From Streptococcus mitis (GTDB lineage: Bacteria > Bacillota > Bacilli > Lactobacillales > Streptococcaceae), in the NCBI RefSeq assembly GCF_013305725.1, contig NZ_CP047883.1:351001-415000 (forward strand): a stretch of 64,000 nucleotides of DNA, given 5' to 3'. The position numbers and the translations under genes were made by a program. The notes below the pieces were generated by a model. It did no database searches. It saw nothing but the letters and a program-made list of their open reading frames with translations, and was not told the DNA's origin. Shown here in pieces: positions 45,407 through 55,016 of the stretch. Position 1 is the first letter of the stretch. Every line of letters begins with the position of its first letter.

Positions 45407-46018
45407 ATGGCCATTTTCAATAAGTGTCATGCCTTGTTTTTGGGATTTTTAGTCTTTGCAATCATTGGTACAGCGGGATATTCCGTCAATCAAGGGGATT
45501 ATTTTCAACACCAGTACACATTCATTATGATAAAGAGTCTCTTGCTTTTCCTTAGTTTTGGCTATGCGAGATGGTTTGACATGATTTCTTTTGGGATGTT
45601 AAGCAAGAAACAACTCTTGCTCTTCATTGGAATCTTTCTTCTCACTGTGCTGGTAAATATAGGTTATCATGCCTTTTTCTCAGTTGCTTCTGGTGCTTCG
45701 GCTCAACACCTTGAGGAAACGAGTAAAGGACTTTCGCTTTCCTTTATTGTAAGTGCCATAGTTTTGGCCCCTATCCATGAGGAACTCCTGTTTAGAGGAC
45801 TTCTTCAGGGTGCTGTTTTTGACAATTCTTGGTTAGGGTTTGTGCTAACTTCATCTCTCTTTTCTTTCATGCATGGACCTTCTAATGTCCCTTCGTTTAT
45901 TTTTTATCTACTTGGGGGCTTGTTACTGGGCTTTGCTTATAAAAAGAGCCAAAACCTATGGGTTTCTACTCTAGTCCACATGTTTTACAACAGTTGGCCA
46001 CTCTTATATTATTTATAA
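45407..46018 (+). CDS. CPBP-family intramembrane glutamic endopeptidase
   Basis: 203 residues, multi-pass. The CPBP/ABI motifs are present: HEELLFRGLL with the catalytic glutamates, FSFMHGPSN and LVHMFYNSW. Proteins of this family in bacteriocin loci (PncP/BlpY type) give self-immunity or help process peptides. It is the last gene of the blp region, followed by a terminator at 46027. Confidence 0.9.
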   Translation: MAIFNKCHALFLGFLVFAIIGTAGYSVNQGDYFQHQYTFIMIKSLLLFLSFGYARWFDMISFGMLSKKQLLLFIGIFLLTVLVNIGYHAFFSVASGASAQHLEETSKGLSLSFIVSAIVLAPIHEELLFRGLLQGAVFDNSWLGFVLTSSLFSFMHGPSNVPSFIFYLLGGLLLGFAYKKSQNLWVSTLVHMFYNSWPLLYYL

Positions 46019-46026
46019 AAATTATG

Positions 46027-46058
46027 AAAAGGTAAGTAGGAGATTGTGCTTACCTTTT
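46027..46058 (+). terminator. Terminator closing the blp region
   Basis: Ten-base stem (46027-46036 / 46049-46058) with T-run. It separates the blp transcript from ccrZ. Confidence 0.85.
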
Positions 46059-46121
46059 TCTTTCTATAATGATACCCAAGCCAATCTAGAGGCTTTTCTT
46101 TGAGAATCGGGTGTGGAGCGG

Positions 46122-46150
46122 TTGACGAATAGCCCAAAAACTAGTAGAAT
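46122..46150 (+). promoter_or_regulatory. ccrZ-trmB promoter
   Basis: TTGACG (46122-46127), 17 bases, TAGAAT (46145-46150), 29 bases before the ccrZ ATG. Confidence 0.75.
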
Positions 46151-46179
46151 AGTAAGGAAACTTTATACGGAGGAAAGAA

Positions 46180-46974
46180 ATGGATTTGGGTGATAATGAG
46201 CTAACACTGACTCCCATACCTGGGAAAAGTGGCAAGGCTTATATGGGTAGCTATCCTGATGGGAAGCGTATCTTTGTAAAAATGAACACCTCTCCAATCC
46301 TACCTGGTCTAGCTAGAGAACAAATTGCTCCACAATTATTATGGAGTCGCCGTTTGGCAGATGGGCGTGATATGTGTGCTCAAGAATGGTTGACAGGCAA
46401 AATATTGACCCCCTATGATATGAATCGTAAACAAATCGTCAATATTTTAACCCGCCTTCATCGCTCACGTCCTTTGATGACACAGTTGAGTCGTTTGGGA
46501 TATGCCATGGAAACACCTGTAGATTTACTACAGTCTTGGCAGGAAACGGCTCCAGATGCTTTGCGTAAAAATCATTTTATCAGTGAAGTGATGACTGATT
46601 TACGTCAGACTATTCCAGGATTTAGAGAGGACCATGCGACCATTGTCCATGGAGATGTACGACATAGTAATTGGATTGAGACAGACAGTGGCTTAATTTA
46701 TTTGGTGGATTGGGATTCGGTTCGCTTGACCGATCGCATGTTTGATGTGGCCCATATGCTCTGCCATTATATTCCAGAACATCAGTGGAAGGAATGGTTG
46801 ACCTACTACGGTTACAAGTACAATCAAACGGTATTAAGTAAATTGTATTGGTACGGTCAATTGTCTTATTTGAGCCAGATTTCCAAGTATTATATGAACC
46901 AAGATTTAGAAAATGTCAATCGGGAGATTCATGGCTTGCGTCACTTCCGAGACAAGTATGGAAAGAGAAGATGA
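46180..46974 (+). CDS. ccrZ: Cell-cycle regulator CcrZ (phosphotransferase fold)
   Basis: 264 residues of the choline/aminoglycoside kinase-like fold: [10 protein letters not shown] (catalytic loop) and [18 protein letters not shown] (metal-binding D). The gene upstream of trmB in streptococci is CcrZ, shown in pneumococcus to link FtsZ and DnaA-driven replication initiation and to have ribose kinase activity in vitro. It starts after GGAGG and overlaps trmB by four bases. Confidence 0.92.
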   Translation: MDLGDNELTLTPIPGKSGKAYMGSYPDGKRIFVKMNTSPILPGLAREQIAPQLLWSRRLADGRDMCAQEWLTGKILTPYDMNRKQIVNILTRLHRSRPLMTQLSRLGYAMETPVDLLQSWQETAPDALRKNHFISEVMTDLRQTIPGFREDHATIVHGDVRHSNWIETDSGLIYLVDWDSVRLTDRMFDVAHMLCHYIPEHQWKEWLTYYGYKYNQTVLSKLYWYGQLSYLSQISKYYMNQDLENVNREIHGLRHFRDKYGKRR

Positions 46975-47606
46975 GAGTTAGAAATCGTAAAGGGGCAACA
47001 GAATTACTAGAGGCAAATCCCCAGTATGTGGTCCTCAATCCCTTGGAAGCCAAGGGAAAATGGCGGGACTTGTTTGGTAATGATAATCCCATTCATGTGG
47101 AAGTTGGAAGTGGAAAGGGTGCCTTTGTTTCAGGTATGGCCAAGCAAAACCCTGACATCAACTATATCGGGATTGATATTCAAAAGTCTGTTTTGAGCTA
47201 CGCTTTGGACAAGGTGCTTGAAGTTGGAGTGCCTAACATTAAGCTCTTGTGGGTAGATGGTTCTGACTTGACTGACTACTTTGAAGACGGTGAGATTGAT
47301 CGCTTGTATTTGAACTTTTCAGATCCATGGCCTAAAAAACGCCATGAAAAGCGTCGTTTGACTTACAAGACCTTCTTGGATACCTTCAAGCGTATCTTGC
47401 CTGAAAATGGAGAAATTCATTTCAAGACGGATAACCGTGGCTTGTTTGAGTACAGCCTAGTGAGTTTTTCTCAGTATGGCATGAAGCTCAATGGTGTCTG
47501 GCTTGATTTACATGCCAGTGATTTTGAAGGCAATGTCATGACAGAATACGAGCAAAAATTCTCCAACAAGGGGCAAGTTATCTACCGAGTTGAGGCAGAA
47601 TTTTAA
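46971..47606 (+). CDS. trmB: tRNA (guanine-N7)-methyltransferase
   Basis: 211 residues from the ATG at 46971 (ATGA overlap with ccrZ; the frame stays open upstream inside ccrZ). SAM-binding [22 protein letters not shown] and the TrmB block [20 protein letters not shown] are clear. It methylates G46 of tRNA. A small hairpin (47612-47627) follows. Confidence 0.96.
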   Translation: MRVRNRKGATELLEANPQYVVLNPLEAKGKWRDLFGNDNPIHVEVGSGKGAFVSGMAKQNPDINYIGIDIQKSVLSYALDKVLEVGVPNIKLLWVDGSDLTDYFEDGEIDRLYLNFSDPWPKKRHEKRRLTYKTFLDTFKRILPENGEIHFKTDNRGLFEYSLVSFSQYGMKLNGVWLDLHASDFEGNVMTEYEQKFSNKGQVIYRVEAEF

Positions 47607-47643
47607 GAAATAGCCTGAAATCAGGCTGTATAAGTGCTTTTGC

Positions 47644-47672
47644 TTTACATAAGCTGGCAAACGTGCTATACT
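47644..47672 (+). promoter_or_regulatory. Promoter of the rimP-nusA-infB operon
   Basis: TTTACA (47644-47649), 17 bases, TATACT (47667-47672). A leader hairpin (AGAGGCG/CGCCTCT, 47693-47718) lies between it and rimP. Confidence 0.8.
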
Positions 47673-47731
47673 AAGAGTAAGAATATGAAAAGAGAGGCGG
47701 GGAAATATCTTCGCCTCTTGCTTATGAGGAG

Positions 47732-48211
47732 GTGGACGCAATCGCAACAATCGTAGAATTAGTCAGAGAAGTTGTAGAACCTGTCATCCAAGCACCTTTC
47801 GAACTCGTGGATATCGAGTATGGAAAGATTGGCAGTGACATGATTCTCAGTATTTTTGTAGATAAACCTGAAGGAATTACCTTGAACGACACGGCAGACT
47901 TGACAGAAATTATCAGTCCTGTCTTAGACACCATCAAGCCAGATCCCTTCCCAGAACAATATTTCCTAGAAATCACCAGTCCAGGCTTGGAACGTCCTTT
48001 GAAAACCAAGGATGCTGTCGCTGGAGCGGTTGGGAAATACATTCATGTCGGGCTCTACCAAGCCATCGATAAGCAAAAGGTCTTTGAAGGAACCTTGTTG
48101 GCCTTTGAAGAGGACGAGTTGACCATGGAATATATGGACAAGACGCGTAAGAAAACCGTCCAAATTCCATATAGTTTAGTATCAAAAGCACGTTTAGCAG
48201 TTAAATTATAG
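47732..48211 (+). CDS. rimP: Ribosome maturation factor RimP
   Basis: 159 residues from a GTG preceded by GAGGAG. Family blocks: [27 protein letters not shown] and [14 protein letters not shown]. It assists 30S maturation and heads the classical rimP-nusA-infB-rbfA operon. Confidence 0.94.
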   Translation: MDAIATIVELVREVVEPVIQAPFELVDIEYGKIGSDMILSIFVDKPEGITLNDTADLTEIISPVLDTIKPDPFPEQYFLEITSPGLERPLKTKDAVAGAVGKYIHVGLYQAIDKQKVFEGTLLAFEEDELTMEYMDKTRKKTVQIPYSLVSKARLAVKL

Positions 48212-48254
48212 AAAAAGAAAGGATAGCTTTTGAGGATTCAAAAGTGAAGAAAAC

Positions 48255-49391
48255 ATGAGTAAAGAAATGCTAGAGGCCTTCCGCATTTTGGAAGAAGACA
48301 AGGGAATCAAAAAAGAAGATATCATCGACGCAGTAGTAGAGTCGCTTCGTTCCGCTTATCGCAGACGCTATGGTCAATCAGACAGCGTAGCTATTGACTT
48401 CAATGAAAAAACAGGTGACTTTACAGTCTATACTGTCCGTGAAGTGGTTGATGAAGTATTTGATAGCCGTTTGGAAATCAGTTTGAAAGATGCTCTTGCC
48501 ATTAATTCAGCCTATGAACTTGGTGACAAAATCAAGTTTGAAGAAGCACCTGCTGAGTTTGGTCGTGTAGCAGCTCAATCTGCCAAACAAACCATCATGG
48601 AAAAAATGCGCAAGCAAACACGTGCCATCACTTACAATACTTATAAAGAACATGAGCAAGAAATCATGTCTGGTACTGTAGAACGCTTTGATAACCGTTT
48701 TATCTATGTCAACCTTGGCAGCATCGAAGCCCAATTGTCAAAACAAGACCAAATCCCTGGAGAAGTTTTTGCTTCTCATGATCGTATTGAAGTTTATGTC
48801 TACAAGGTTGAAGACAACCCTCGCGGGGTCAACGTCTTTGTTAGCCGTAGCCATCCAGAAATGATCAAACGTTTGATGGAGCAAGAAATTCCAGAAGTTT
48901 ATGATGGAACTGTTGAAATCATGAGCGTGGCTCGTGAAGCTGGTGACCGTACGAAGGTTGCCGTTCGCAGTCATAATCCAAACGTGGATGCTATCGGTAC
49001 AATCGTTGGACGTGGTGGTGCTAATATCAAGAAGATTACCAGCAAATTCCACCCAGCTCGTTATGATGCTAAAAATGACCGCATGGTACCAATCGAAGAA
49101 AATATCGATGTTATCGAGTGGGTAGCAGATCCAGCTGAATTTATCTACAATGCCATCGCTCCTGCTGAAGTTGACCAAGTTATCTTTGATGAAAACGACA
49201 GCAAACGTGCCTTGGTGGTTGTTCCTGATAACAAGCTTTCTCTTGCTATCGGTCGTCGTGGGCAAAACGTTCGCTTGGCGGCTCACTTGACTGGTTACCG
49301 TATCGATATCAAGTCTGCTAGCGAATTTGAAGCCATGGAAGAAGCTGGTTCGGTAGATTTGGAAGCAGAAAACGATACTGTAGAAGAATAA
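48255..49391 (+). CDS. nusA: Transcription elongation/termination factor NusA
   Basis: 378 residues: N-terminal RNA-polymerase-binding domain (EAFRILEEDKGIKKEDIIDAV), an S1 domain, and two KH domains (VGRGGANIKKI and LAIGRRGQNVRLAA). It lacks the acidic repeats of E. coli NusA, as in other Firmicutes. Acts on pausing, termination and antitermination. Confidence 0.97.
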   Translation: MSKEMLEAFRILEEDKGIKKEDIIDAVVESLRSAYRRRYGQSDSVAIDFNEKTGDFTVYTVREVVDEVFDSRLEISLKDALAINSAYELGDKIKFEEAPAEFGRVAAQSAKQTIMEKMRKQTRAITYNTYKEHEQEIMSGTVERFDNRFIYVNLGSIEAQLSKQDQIPGEVFASHDRIEVYVYKVEDNPRGVNVFVSRSHPEMIKRLMEQEIPEVYDGTVEIMSVAREAGDRTKVAVRSHNPNVDAIGTIVGRGGANIKKITSKFHPARYDAKNDRMVPIEENIDVIEWVADPAEFIYNAIAPAEVDQVIFDENDSKRALVVVPDNKLSLAIGRRGQNVRLAAHLTGYRIDIKSASEFEAMEEAGSVDLEAENDTVEE

Positions 49392-49412
49392 AAGCTGCTA
49401 GAGGAGGGAAAG

Positions 49413-49706
49413 ATGAAAACGAGAAAAATCCCTTTGCGCAAGTCTGTTGTGTCTAACGAAGTGATTGATAAGCGTGATTTGCTCCGCATTGTCAAGAATA
49501 AGGAAGGGCAAGTCTTTATCGATCCGACAGGCAAGGCCAATGGCCGTGGCGCTTATATCAAGCTAGACAATGCAGAAGCCCTAGAGGCGAAAAAGAAGAA
49601 GGTCTTTAACCGCAGCTTTAATATGGAAGTGGAAGAAAGCTTTTATGACGAGTTGATCGCTTATGTGGATCACAAAGTAAAAAGAAGAGAGTTAGGACTT
49701 GAATAA
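49413..49706 (+). CDS. rnpM: YlxR/RnpM RNA-binding protein
   Basis: 97 residues of the YlxR (DUF448) family: RKIPLRKSVVSNE, LLRIVKNKEGQVFIDPTGKANGRGAYI. The B. subtilis homologue RnpM binds RNase P RNA and modulates it. The usual N-terminal CVACR motif is replaced by KTRKIPLRKSVVSNE, as in other streptococci. It overlaps the next gene by eight bases. Confidence 0.92.
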   Translation: MKTRKIPLRKSVVSNEVIDKRDLLRIVKNKEGQVFIDPTGKANGRGAYIKLDNAEALEAKKKKVFNRSFNMEVEESFYDELIAYVDHKVKRRELGLE

Positions 49707-49998
49707 GCAAAAGATAAGCAATCTCTTGGGACTTGCTCAGAGAGCAGGGCGGATTATATCGGGTGAAGAATTGGTGGTCAAGGCCATTCAAGATGGCAAG
49801 GCCAAGTTGGTCTTTCTAGCCCATGATGCTGGACCCAATCTGACCAAGAAGATTCAAGATAAAAGTCATTATTATCAAGTAGAAACTGTAACCGTGTTTT
49901 CAACACTGGAATTAAGCATAGCAGTCGGGAAATCAAGAAAGGTTTTGGCTGTAACAGATGCTGGATTTACAAAGAAAATGAGGTCTCTTATGGAATAG
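49699..49998 (+). CDS. ylxQ: L7Ae-type K-turn-binding ribosomal protein (YlxQ)
   Basis: 99 residues from a TTG at 49699 inside the end of rnpM. The L7Ae/L30e/Gadd45 fold is shown by [39 protein letters not shown]. Members bind kink-turns. Its position between rnpM and infB is conserved in Firmicutes. Confidence 0.92.
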   Translation: MNKQKISNLLGLAQRAGRIISGEELVVKAIQDGKAKLVFLAHDAGPNLTKKIQDKSHYYQVETVTVFSTLELSIAVGKSRKVLAVTDAGFTKKMRSLME

Positions 49999-50014
49999 AA
50001 GAGGAGGACATGAT

Positions 50015-52807
50015 TTGTCTAAGAAAAGATTGTACGAAATCGCAAAAGAACTTGGAAAAGAAAGTAAAGAAGTTGTAGCGCGTGCAAAAGAGTTGGGCTT
50101 GGATGTGAAAAGCCACTCATCAAGTGTGGAAGAAGCTGTCGCTGCAAAAATCGCTGCCAGCTTTAAGCCTGCAGCTGCTCCGAAAGCAGAAGCAAAACCT
50201 GCAGCACCAAAAGCAAGTGCAGAAAAGAAAGCCGAAAAATCTGAGCCAGCTAAACCAGCTGTAGTTAAGGAAGAGGCAAAAGCGCCAGAGCAAGTTGCTC
50301 CGAAAACAGAAAAAGTAGCAACTAAACCGCAAAGCCGTAATTTCAAGGCTGAACGTGAAGCCCGTGCCAAAGAGCAGGCAGAACGACGCAAGCAAAATAA
50401 GGGCAATAACCGTGACCAACAACAAAACGGAAACCGTCAGAAAAATGATGGACGTAATGGTGGAAAACAAGGTCAAGGCAATCGCGACAATCGTCGCTTT
50501 AATGACCAAGCTAAGAAACAGCAAGGTCAGCAAAATCGTGGAAATGAGCGCCGTCAACAAGAGGACAAACGTCCAAATCAAGCGGCTCCACGTATTGACT
50601 TTAAAGCCCGTGCAGCTGCCCTAAAAGCAGAACAAAATGCAGAGTACGCACGTTCAAGCGAGGAACGTTTCAAACAAACTCAGGCTGCCAAAGAAGCCTT
50701 GGCCCAAGCTAACAAACGCAAGGAACCAGAGGAAATCTTTGAAGAAGCTGCTAAGTTAGCTGAACAAGCGCAACAAGTTCAAGTAGTGGTTGAAACAGCT
50801 CCTGCGAAAAAAGAAGCTGCAGTGGATACACGTCGTAAGAAGCAAGCCCGACCAGACAAAGAACGTGATGATTATGATCACGAAGAAGATGGTCCTAGAA
50901 AACAACAAAAGAATCGAAGTAGTCAAAATCAAGTGAGAAATCAAAGAAATAGTAACTGGAATAACAACAAGAAAAACAAAAAAGGCAATAACAAGAACAA
51001 CCGTAATCAGACTCCAAAACCTGTTACAGAACGTAAATTCCATGAATTGCCAACAGAATTTGAATATACAGATGGTATGACCGTTGCGGAAATCGCAAAA
51101 CGTATCAAACGTGAACCAGCTGAAATCGTTAAGAAACTTTTCATGATGGGTGTCATGGCCACACAAAACCAATCCTTGGATGGAGAAACAATTGAACTCC
51201 TCATGGTGGATTACGGTATTGAAGCTAAGCAAAAGGTTGAAGTGGATAATGCCGACATCGAACGTTTCTTTGTCGAAGATGGTTATCTCAATGAAGATGA
51301 ATTGGTAGAGCGTCCACCAGTTGTAACCATCATGGGACACGTTGACCACGGTAAAACAACACTCCTAGATACCCTTCGTAATTCTCGTGTTGCGACAGGT
51401 GAAGCAGGTGGTATCACTCAGCATATTGGTGCCTACCAAATCGTGGAAAATGGCAAGAAGATTACCTTCCTTGATACACCAGGACACGCGGCCTTTACAT
51501 CTATGCGTGCGCGTGGTGCTTCTGTTACCGATATTACTATCTTGGTCGTAGCGGCAGATGACGGGGTTATGCCTCAGACTATCGAAGCCATTAACCACTC
51601 AAAAGCGGCCAACGTTCCAATCATCGTAGCCATTAACAAGATTGATAAACCAGGTGCTAACCCAGAACGCGTTATCGGTGAATTGGCAGAGCATGGAGTT
51701 ATGTCAACTGCTTGGGGTGGAGATTCTGAATTTGTTGAAATTTCAGCTAAATTCAACCAAAACATCGAAGAATTGTTGGAAACAGTCCTTCTTGTGGCTG
51801 AAATCCAAGAACTCAAGGCAGACCCAACAGTTCGTGCTATCGGTACAGTTATCGAAGCGCGCTTGGATAAAGGAAAAGGTGCGGTCGCAACCCTTCTTGT
51901 TCAACAAGGTACCTTGAATGTTCAAGACCCAATCGTTGTCGGAAATACCTTCGGTCGTGTCCGTGCTATGACCAACGACCTTGGTCGTCGTGTTAAGGTT
52001 GCTGGACCATCAACACCAGTATCAATCACAGGTTTGAATGAAGCGCCGATGGCGGGTGACCACTTTGCTGTTTACGAAGATGAAAAATCTGCGCGTGCAG
52101 CTGGTGAAGAACGTGCCAAACGTGCTCTTATGAAGCAACGTCAAGCTACCCAACGTGTCAGCCTTGAAAACCTCTTTGATACACTTAAAGCTGGTGAACT
52201 CAAATCAGTTAACGTTATCATTAAGGCTGACGTACAAGGTTCTGTTGAAGCCCTTTCTGCATCACTTCAGAAAATCGATGTAGAAGGTGTTAAAGTTACC
52301 ATTGTTCACTCAGCGGTCGGTGCCATCAACGAATCTGACGTGACTCTTGCCGAAGCTTCAAATGCCTTTATCGTTGGTTTCAACGTACGCCCTACACCAC
52401 AAGCTCGTCAACAAGCTGAAGCTGACGATGTGGAAATCCGTCTCCACAGCATTATCTACAAGGTTATCGAAGAGATGGAAGAAGCTATGAAAGGGATGCT
52501 TGATCCAGAATTCGAAGAAAAAATTATTGGTGAAGCAGTTATTCGTGAAACCTTCAAGGTGTCTAAAGTGGGAACTATCGGTGGATTCATGGTCATCAAC
52601 GGTAAGGTTACCCGTGACTCTAAAGTTCGTGTTATCCGTGATGGTGTCGTTATCTATGACGGTGAACTTGCAAGCTTGAAACACTACAAAGACGACGTCA
52701 AAGAAGTTACAAACGGCCGTGAAGGTGGTTTGATGATCGATGGCTACAATGATATCAAGATGGATGATGTGATTGAGGCCTATGTCATGGAAGAAATCAA
52801 GAGATAA
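50015..52807 (+). CDS. infB: Translation initiation factor IF-2
   Basis: 930 residues from a TTG (GAGGAGG upstream). An N-terminal IF2-N module ([28 protein letters not shown]) is followed by a long Ala/Lys/Gln/Asn-rich spacer (to ~residue 345), a second IF2-N module, the GTPase domain with [14 protein letters not shown] and NKID, and the C-terminal beta-barrels. IF-2 brings initiator tRNA to the 30S. Downstream, a 250-base repeat-filled gap separates it from rbfA. Confidence 0.97.
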   Translation: MSKKRLYEIAKELGKESKEVVARAKELGLDVKSHSSSVEEAVAAKIAASFKPAAAPKAEAKPAAPKASAEKKAEKSEPAKPAVVKEEAKAPEQVAPKTEKVATKPQSRNFKAEREARAKEQAERRKQNKGNNRDQQQNGNRQKNDGRNGGKQGQGNRDNRRFNDQAKKQQGQQNRGNERRQQEDKRPNQAAPRIDFKARAAALKAEQNAEYARSSEERFKQTQAAKEALAQANKRKEPEEIFEEAAKLAEQAQQVQVVVETAPAKKEAAVDTRRKKQARPDKERDDYDHEEDGPRKQQKNRSSQNQVRNQRNSNWNNNKKNKKGNNKNNRNQTPKPVTERKFHELPTEFEYTDGMTVAEIAKRIKREPAEIVKKLFMMGVMATQNQSLDGETIELLMVDYGIEAKQKVEVDNADIERFFVEDGYLNEDELVERPPVVTIMGHVDHGKTTLLDTLRNSRVATGEAGGITQHIGAYQIVENGKKITFLDTPGHAAFTSMRARGASVTDITILVVAADDGVMPQTIEAINHSKAANVPIIVAINKIDKPGANPERVIGELAEHGVMSTAWGGDSEFVEISAKFNQNIEELLETVLLVAEIQELKADPTVRAIGTVIEARLDKGKGAVATLLVQQGTLNVQDPIVVGNTFGRVRAMTNDLGRRVKVAGPSTPVSITGLNEAPMAGDHFAVYEDEKSARAAGEERAKRALMKQRQATQRVSLENLFDTLKAGELKSVNVIIKADVQGSVEALSASLQKIDVEGVKVTIVHSAVGAINESDVTLAEASNAFIVGFNVRPTPQARQQAEADDVEIRLHSIIYKVIEEMEEAMKGMLDPEFEEKIIGEAVIRETFKVSKVGTIGGFMVINGKVTRDSKVRVIRDGVVIYDGELASLKHYKDDVKEVTNGREGGLMIDGYNDIKMDDVIEAYVMEEIKR

Positions 52808-52829
52808 GATTTTTTTGCTCCTTTCTTAG

Positions 52830-52938
52830 GTGGTGAGGGACGCAAGCAACCCCATGGTTTCATTGCTTATTTTTGAGCTTAGGGTCTCAAAAATCCCCTG
52901 TGATGGGACTGATAAATCAGTTCCATCACTTTCACCAC
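52830..52938 (+). repeat. Structured intergenic repeat, family 2, copy C
   Basis: Outer arms GTGGTGA (52830-52836) and TCACCAC (52932-52938) enclose hairpin 1 (52869-52894, arms ATTTTTGAG/CTCAAAAAT) and hairpin 2 (52901-52928, TGATGG..CTGAT/ATCAG..CCATCA). Compared with copies A and B the stems differ in sequence but are kept. It lies inside the infB-rbfA intergenic region. Confidence 0.7.
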
Positions 52939-53059
52939 AGCGAAAGAAGCGGATGAGTTCAAATTGAACTTTGTTTCAATTTGAACTGAAAATCAAGCAG
53001 TTTAAAAATAGCTAGGTCTGCTGGCCTAGCTTTTGGTTCAAAGTAGAGAAAGGAATATC

Positions 53060-53410
53060 ATGGCAAATCATTTCCGTACGGATCGAGTGGGCATGGAAAT
53101 CAAGCGTGAAGTCAATGAGATTTTGCAAAAGAAAGTCCGTGATCCGCGTGTCCAAGGTGTGACCATCACAGATGTTCAGATGCTGGGTGACTTGTCTGTT
53201 GCCAAGGTTTACTACACCATTTTGAGTAACCTTGCTTCAGATAATCAAAAAGCTCAAATCGGACTTGAAAAAGCAACTGGTACCATCAAACGTGAACTTG
53301 GTCGCAATTTGAAATTGTACAAAATCCCAGATTTGACCTTCGTCAAAGACGAGTCCATCGAGTATGGGAACAAGATTGACGAAATGCTACGCAATCTGGA
53401 TAAGAACTAA
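53060..53410 (+). CDS. rbfA: 30S ribosome-binding factor RbfA
   Basis: 116 residues from the ATG at 53060 (AAAGGA upstream; nine earlier codons lack support). RbfA blocks: [31 protein letters not shown] and [21 protein letters not shown]-like cold-shock factor for late 16S maturation. Last gene of the operon, followed by a terminator. Confidence 0.96.
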   Translation: MANHFRTDRVGMEIKREVNEILQKKVRDPRVQGVTITDVQMLGDLSVAKVYYTILSNLASDNQKAQIGLEKATGTIKRELGRNLKLYKIPDLTFVKDESIEYGNKIDEMLRNLDKN

Positions 53411-53412
53411 AG

Positions 53413-53430
53413 AAGAGGGGCAACCCTCTT
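53413..53430 (+). terminator. rbfA terminator
   Basis: AAGAGGG/CCCTCTT stem with GCAA loop, then a T-run. Confidence 0.88.
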
Positions 53431-53553
53431 TTTTGGTGTTTGAACTCTTCTAGCTATTAATAGCTGTATTTACAAAAAACAGTTTAAAAAATTTGTAAAT
53501 ACCTCATAGTATGATATGATAAAGTTTAATACGAATGACGAATGGAGATAGAG

Positions 53554-54333
53554 ATGGGCAAACAAGAGTTAGCGATGAAAGTGCTGCAACAAGTGGTGAA
53601 ATTACCCATGGTCAAAGTTGATCGAGAAAAATTTTTAGTTGACAAGTTTTCTAAAGAGTTAAATCGAAAGGATATTGCTACATTATTGGAAAAAGGTCCG
53701 ACCTCTTTGTTAACAAAGGGAAGCTTGGATCGAGTTGCTAAGACCTGTATTAAGGACAATGTTCTACGAGCAAGCGGGACTTCGATTTTGGCAGGTTTAC
53801 CTGGCGGTATTGCCATGGCAATCACTATTCCAACAGATGTAGTTCAGTTTTATGCTTTTTCATTAAAGTTGGCCCAAGAACTAGGCTATATTTATGGATT
53901 TGATGATCTTTGGGAATCCCGTGATGAATTGAGCGAGGATGCTCAAAATACACTCTTGCTTTATCTCGGTGTCATGCTAGGGGTAAATGGAGCAGGGGCT
54001 TTACTTCGCTCTGGAGGTGTGACAGTTGCCAAGCATGTGATGAAGACGATTCCGCAGAAAGCTTTGACAAAGACACTTTGGTATCCTATTCTGGAGAAAG
54101 TTTTGAAAATTTTTGGAGTCAGCTTGACAAAGGGAGGCTTGGCTAAGGGAATGGGAAAAGTGATTCCTATTTTAGGGGGTGTCCTTTCTGGTGGCTTAAC
54201 CTTTGCGACCATGAAGCCGATGGGGAAAAGACTGCAAAAGGAATTATCCAAATTAGTTAATTATAATGAAGGGCAGTATCAAATAGATATTGATACTATC
54301 CGAAAAGAAGCTGAAATCATCGAAGGTGAGTAA
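53554..54333 (+). CDS. EcsC family protein
   Basis: 259 residues from the ATG at 53554, seven bases after GGAG; an ATG four codons upstream is in frame. The EcsC-type hydrophobic core is visible (ASGTSILAGLPGGIAMAITIPTDVVQFYAFSLKLAQELGYIYGF and the Gly-rich GMGKVIPILGGVLSGGLTF). Function is unknown; the name comes from the Bacillus ecs locus. It begins a three-gene operon with two tiny membrane proteins. Confidence 0.82.
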   Translation: MGKQELAMKVLQQVVKLPMVKVDREKFLVDKFSKELNRKDIATLLEKGPTSLLTKGSLDRVAKTCIKDNVLRASGTSILAGLPGGIAMAITIPTDVVQFYAFSLKLAQELGYIYGFDDLWESRDELSEDAQNTLLLYLGVMLGVNGAGALLRSGGVTVAKHVMKTIPQKALTKTLWYPILEKVLKIFGVSLTKGGLAKGMGKVIPILGGVLSGGLTFATMKPMGKRLQKELSKLVNYNEGQYQIDIDTIRKEAEIIEGE

Positions 54334-54334
54334 T

Positions 54335-54517
54335 ATGGGACTTATAAAAACTCTAGCTAAAACTTACGGGAATTACTTTTTGACCGTGCAAGGTGTAAAA
54401 GTAATGAAAACGATAAAGAAAGATGACAATGTCGTTGTCGGTCTGGGGAAACTCTTTATTGTAGACAAGTTAATGGATACGGCTCGGTGGCTCATTAAGC
54501 CAGAGGAGAAAGAATGA
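54335..54517 (+). CDS. Small 60-residue protein downstream of EcsC-like gene
   Basis: Starts one base after the EcsC-family stop. GLIKTLAKTYGNYFLTVQGVKVMKTI... is amphipathic with no strong membrane helix. No family recognised. Its stop overlaps the next start (ATGA), so translation of three products is coupled. Confidence 0.7.
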   Translation: MGLIKTLAKTYGNYFLTVQGVKVMKTIKKDDNVVVGLGKLFIVDKLMDTARWLIKPEEKE

Positions 54518-54666
54518 AATTTTTCTGGGGACTTCTTGCCATTCTTTTTATCAAACCAATTTTTGGGATTGTGAAATTCTTTTGGATGATCATCTCTTTT
54601 GCAGTCCAATTGCTGTTTTACAAGATAGTGTTTAAGATATTGGATTGGCTCTTTAAACTTATTTAG
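54514..54666 (+). CDS. 50-residue hydrophobic peptide ending the EcsC-like operon
   Basis: ATG overlaps the previous stop and has GAGGAGA upstream. The product is almost entirely hydrophobic, rich in Phe, Trp and Ile (FFWGLLAILFIKPIFGIV, MIISFAVQLLFYKIVFKI), with one or two membrane segments. No family is recognised. Confidence 0.68.
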   Translation: MKFFWGLLAILFIKPIFGIVKFFWMIISFAVQLLFYKIVFKILDWLFKLI

Positions 54667-54687
54667 ATAGTAATTCAAGTCGCAGAT

Positions 54688-54713
54688 AACTAGCAGGAAC
54701 TCCACTGCTAGTT
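54688..54713 (+). terminator. Terminator of the EcsC-like operon
   Basis: AACTAGCAG/CTGCTAGTT nine-base stem followed by six T residues, 21 bases after the last stop. Confidence 0.88.
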
Positions 54714-54782
54714 TTTTAATCTCTTTCCTTGTGGTATAATAAAAGCAGTAAAATCATTTTAGAACATTCAATGGAGGTCGTC

Positions 54783-55016
54783 ATGGATAATATCATCGAT
54801 GTGTCAATTCCCGTTGCAGAAGTGGTTGACAAGCATCCAGAAGTCTTGGAAATCCTAGTGGAGCTTGGTTTTAAACCCCTTGCTAATCCCTTAATGCGTA
54901 ATACAGTTGGTCGTAAAGTATCACTCAAACAGGGTTCTAAGCTTGAAGGAACTCCTATGGACAAGATTGTCCGCACGCTGGAAGCAAACGGCTACGATGT
55001 GATTGGATTAGACTAA
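54783..55016 (+). CDS. DUF1858 domain protein
   Basis: 77 residues from the ATG at 54783, placed by GGAGG; the frame extends 18 codons upstream. IIDVSIPVAEVVDKHPEVLEILVELGF is the DUF1858 pattern, a small domain often linked to redox or hemerythrin-like proteins. It overlaps the DUF438 gene by one base (TAATG). TATAAT at 54739-54744 is a likely -10. Confidence 0.85.
   Translation: MDNIIDVSIPVAEVVDKHPEVLEILVELGFKPLANPLMRNTVGRKVSLKQGSKLEGTPMDKIVRTLEANGYDVIGLD

Noticed and set aside
49933..51349. Several open frames opposite the infB 5' half
   Set aside because: Shadows of the Lys/Ala/Gln-rich repeats of IF-2, with no ribosome sites or recognisable protein.
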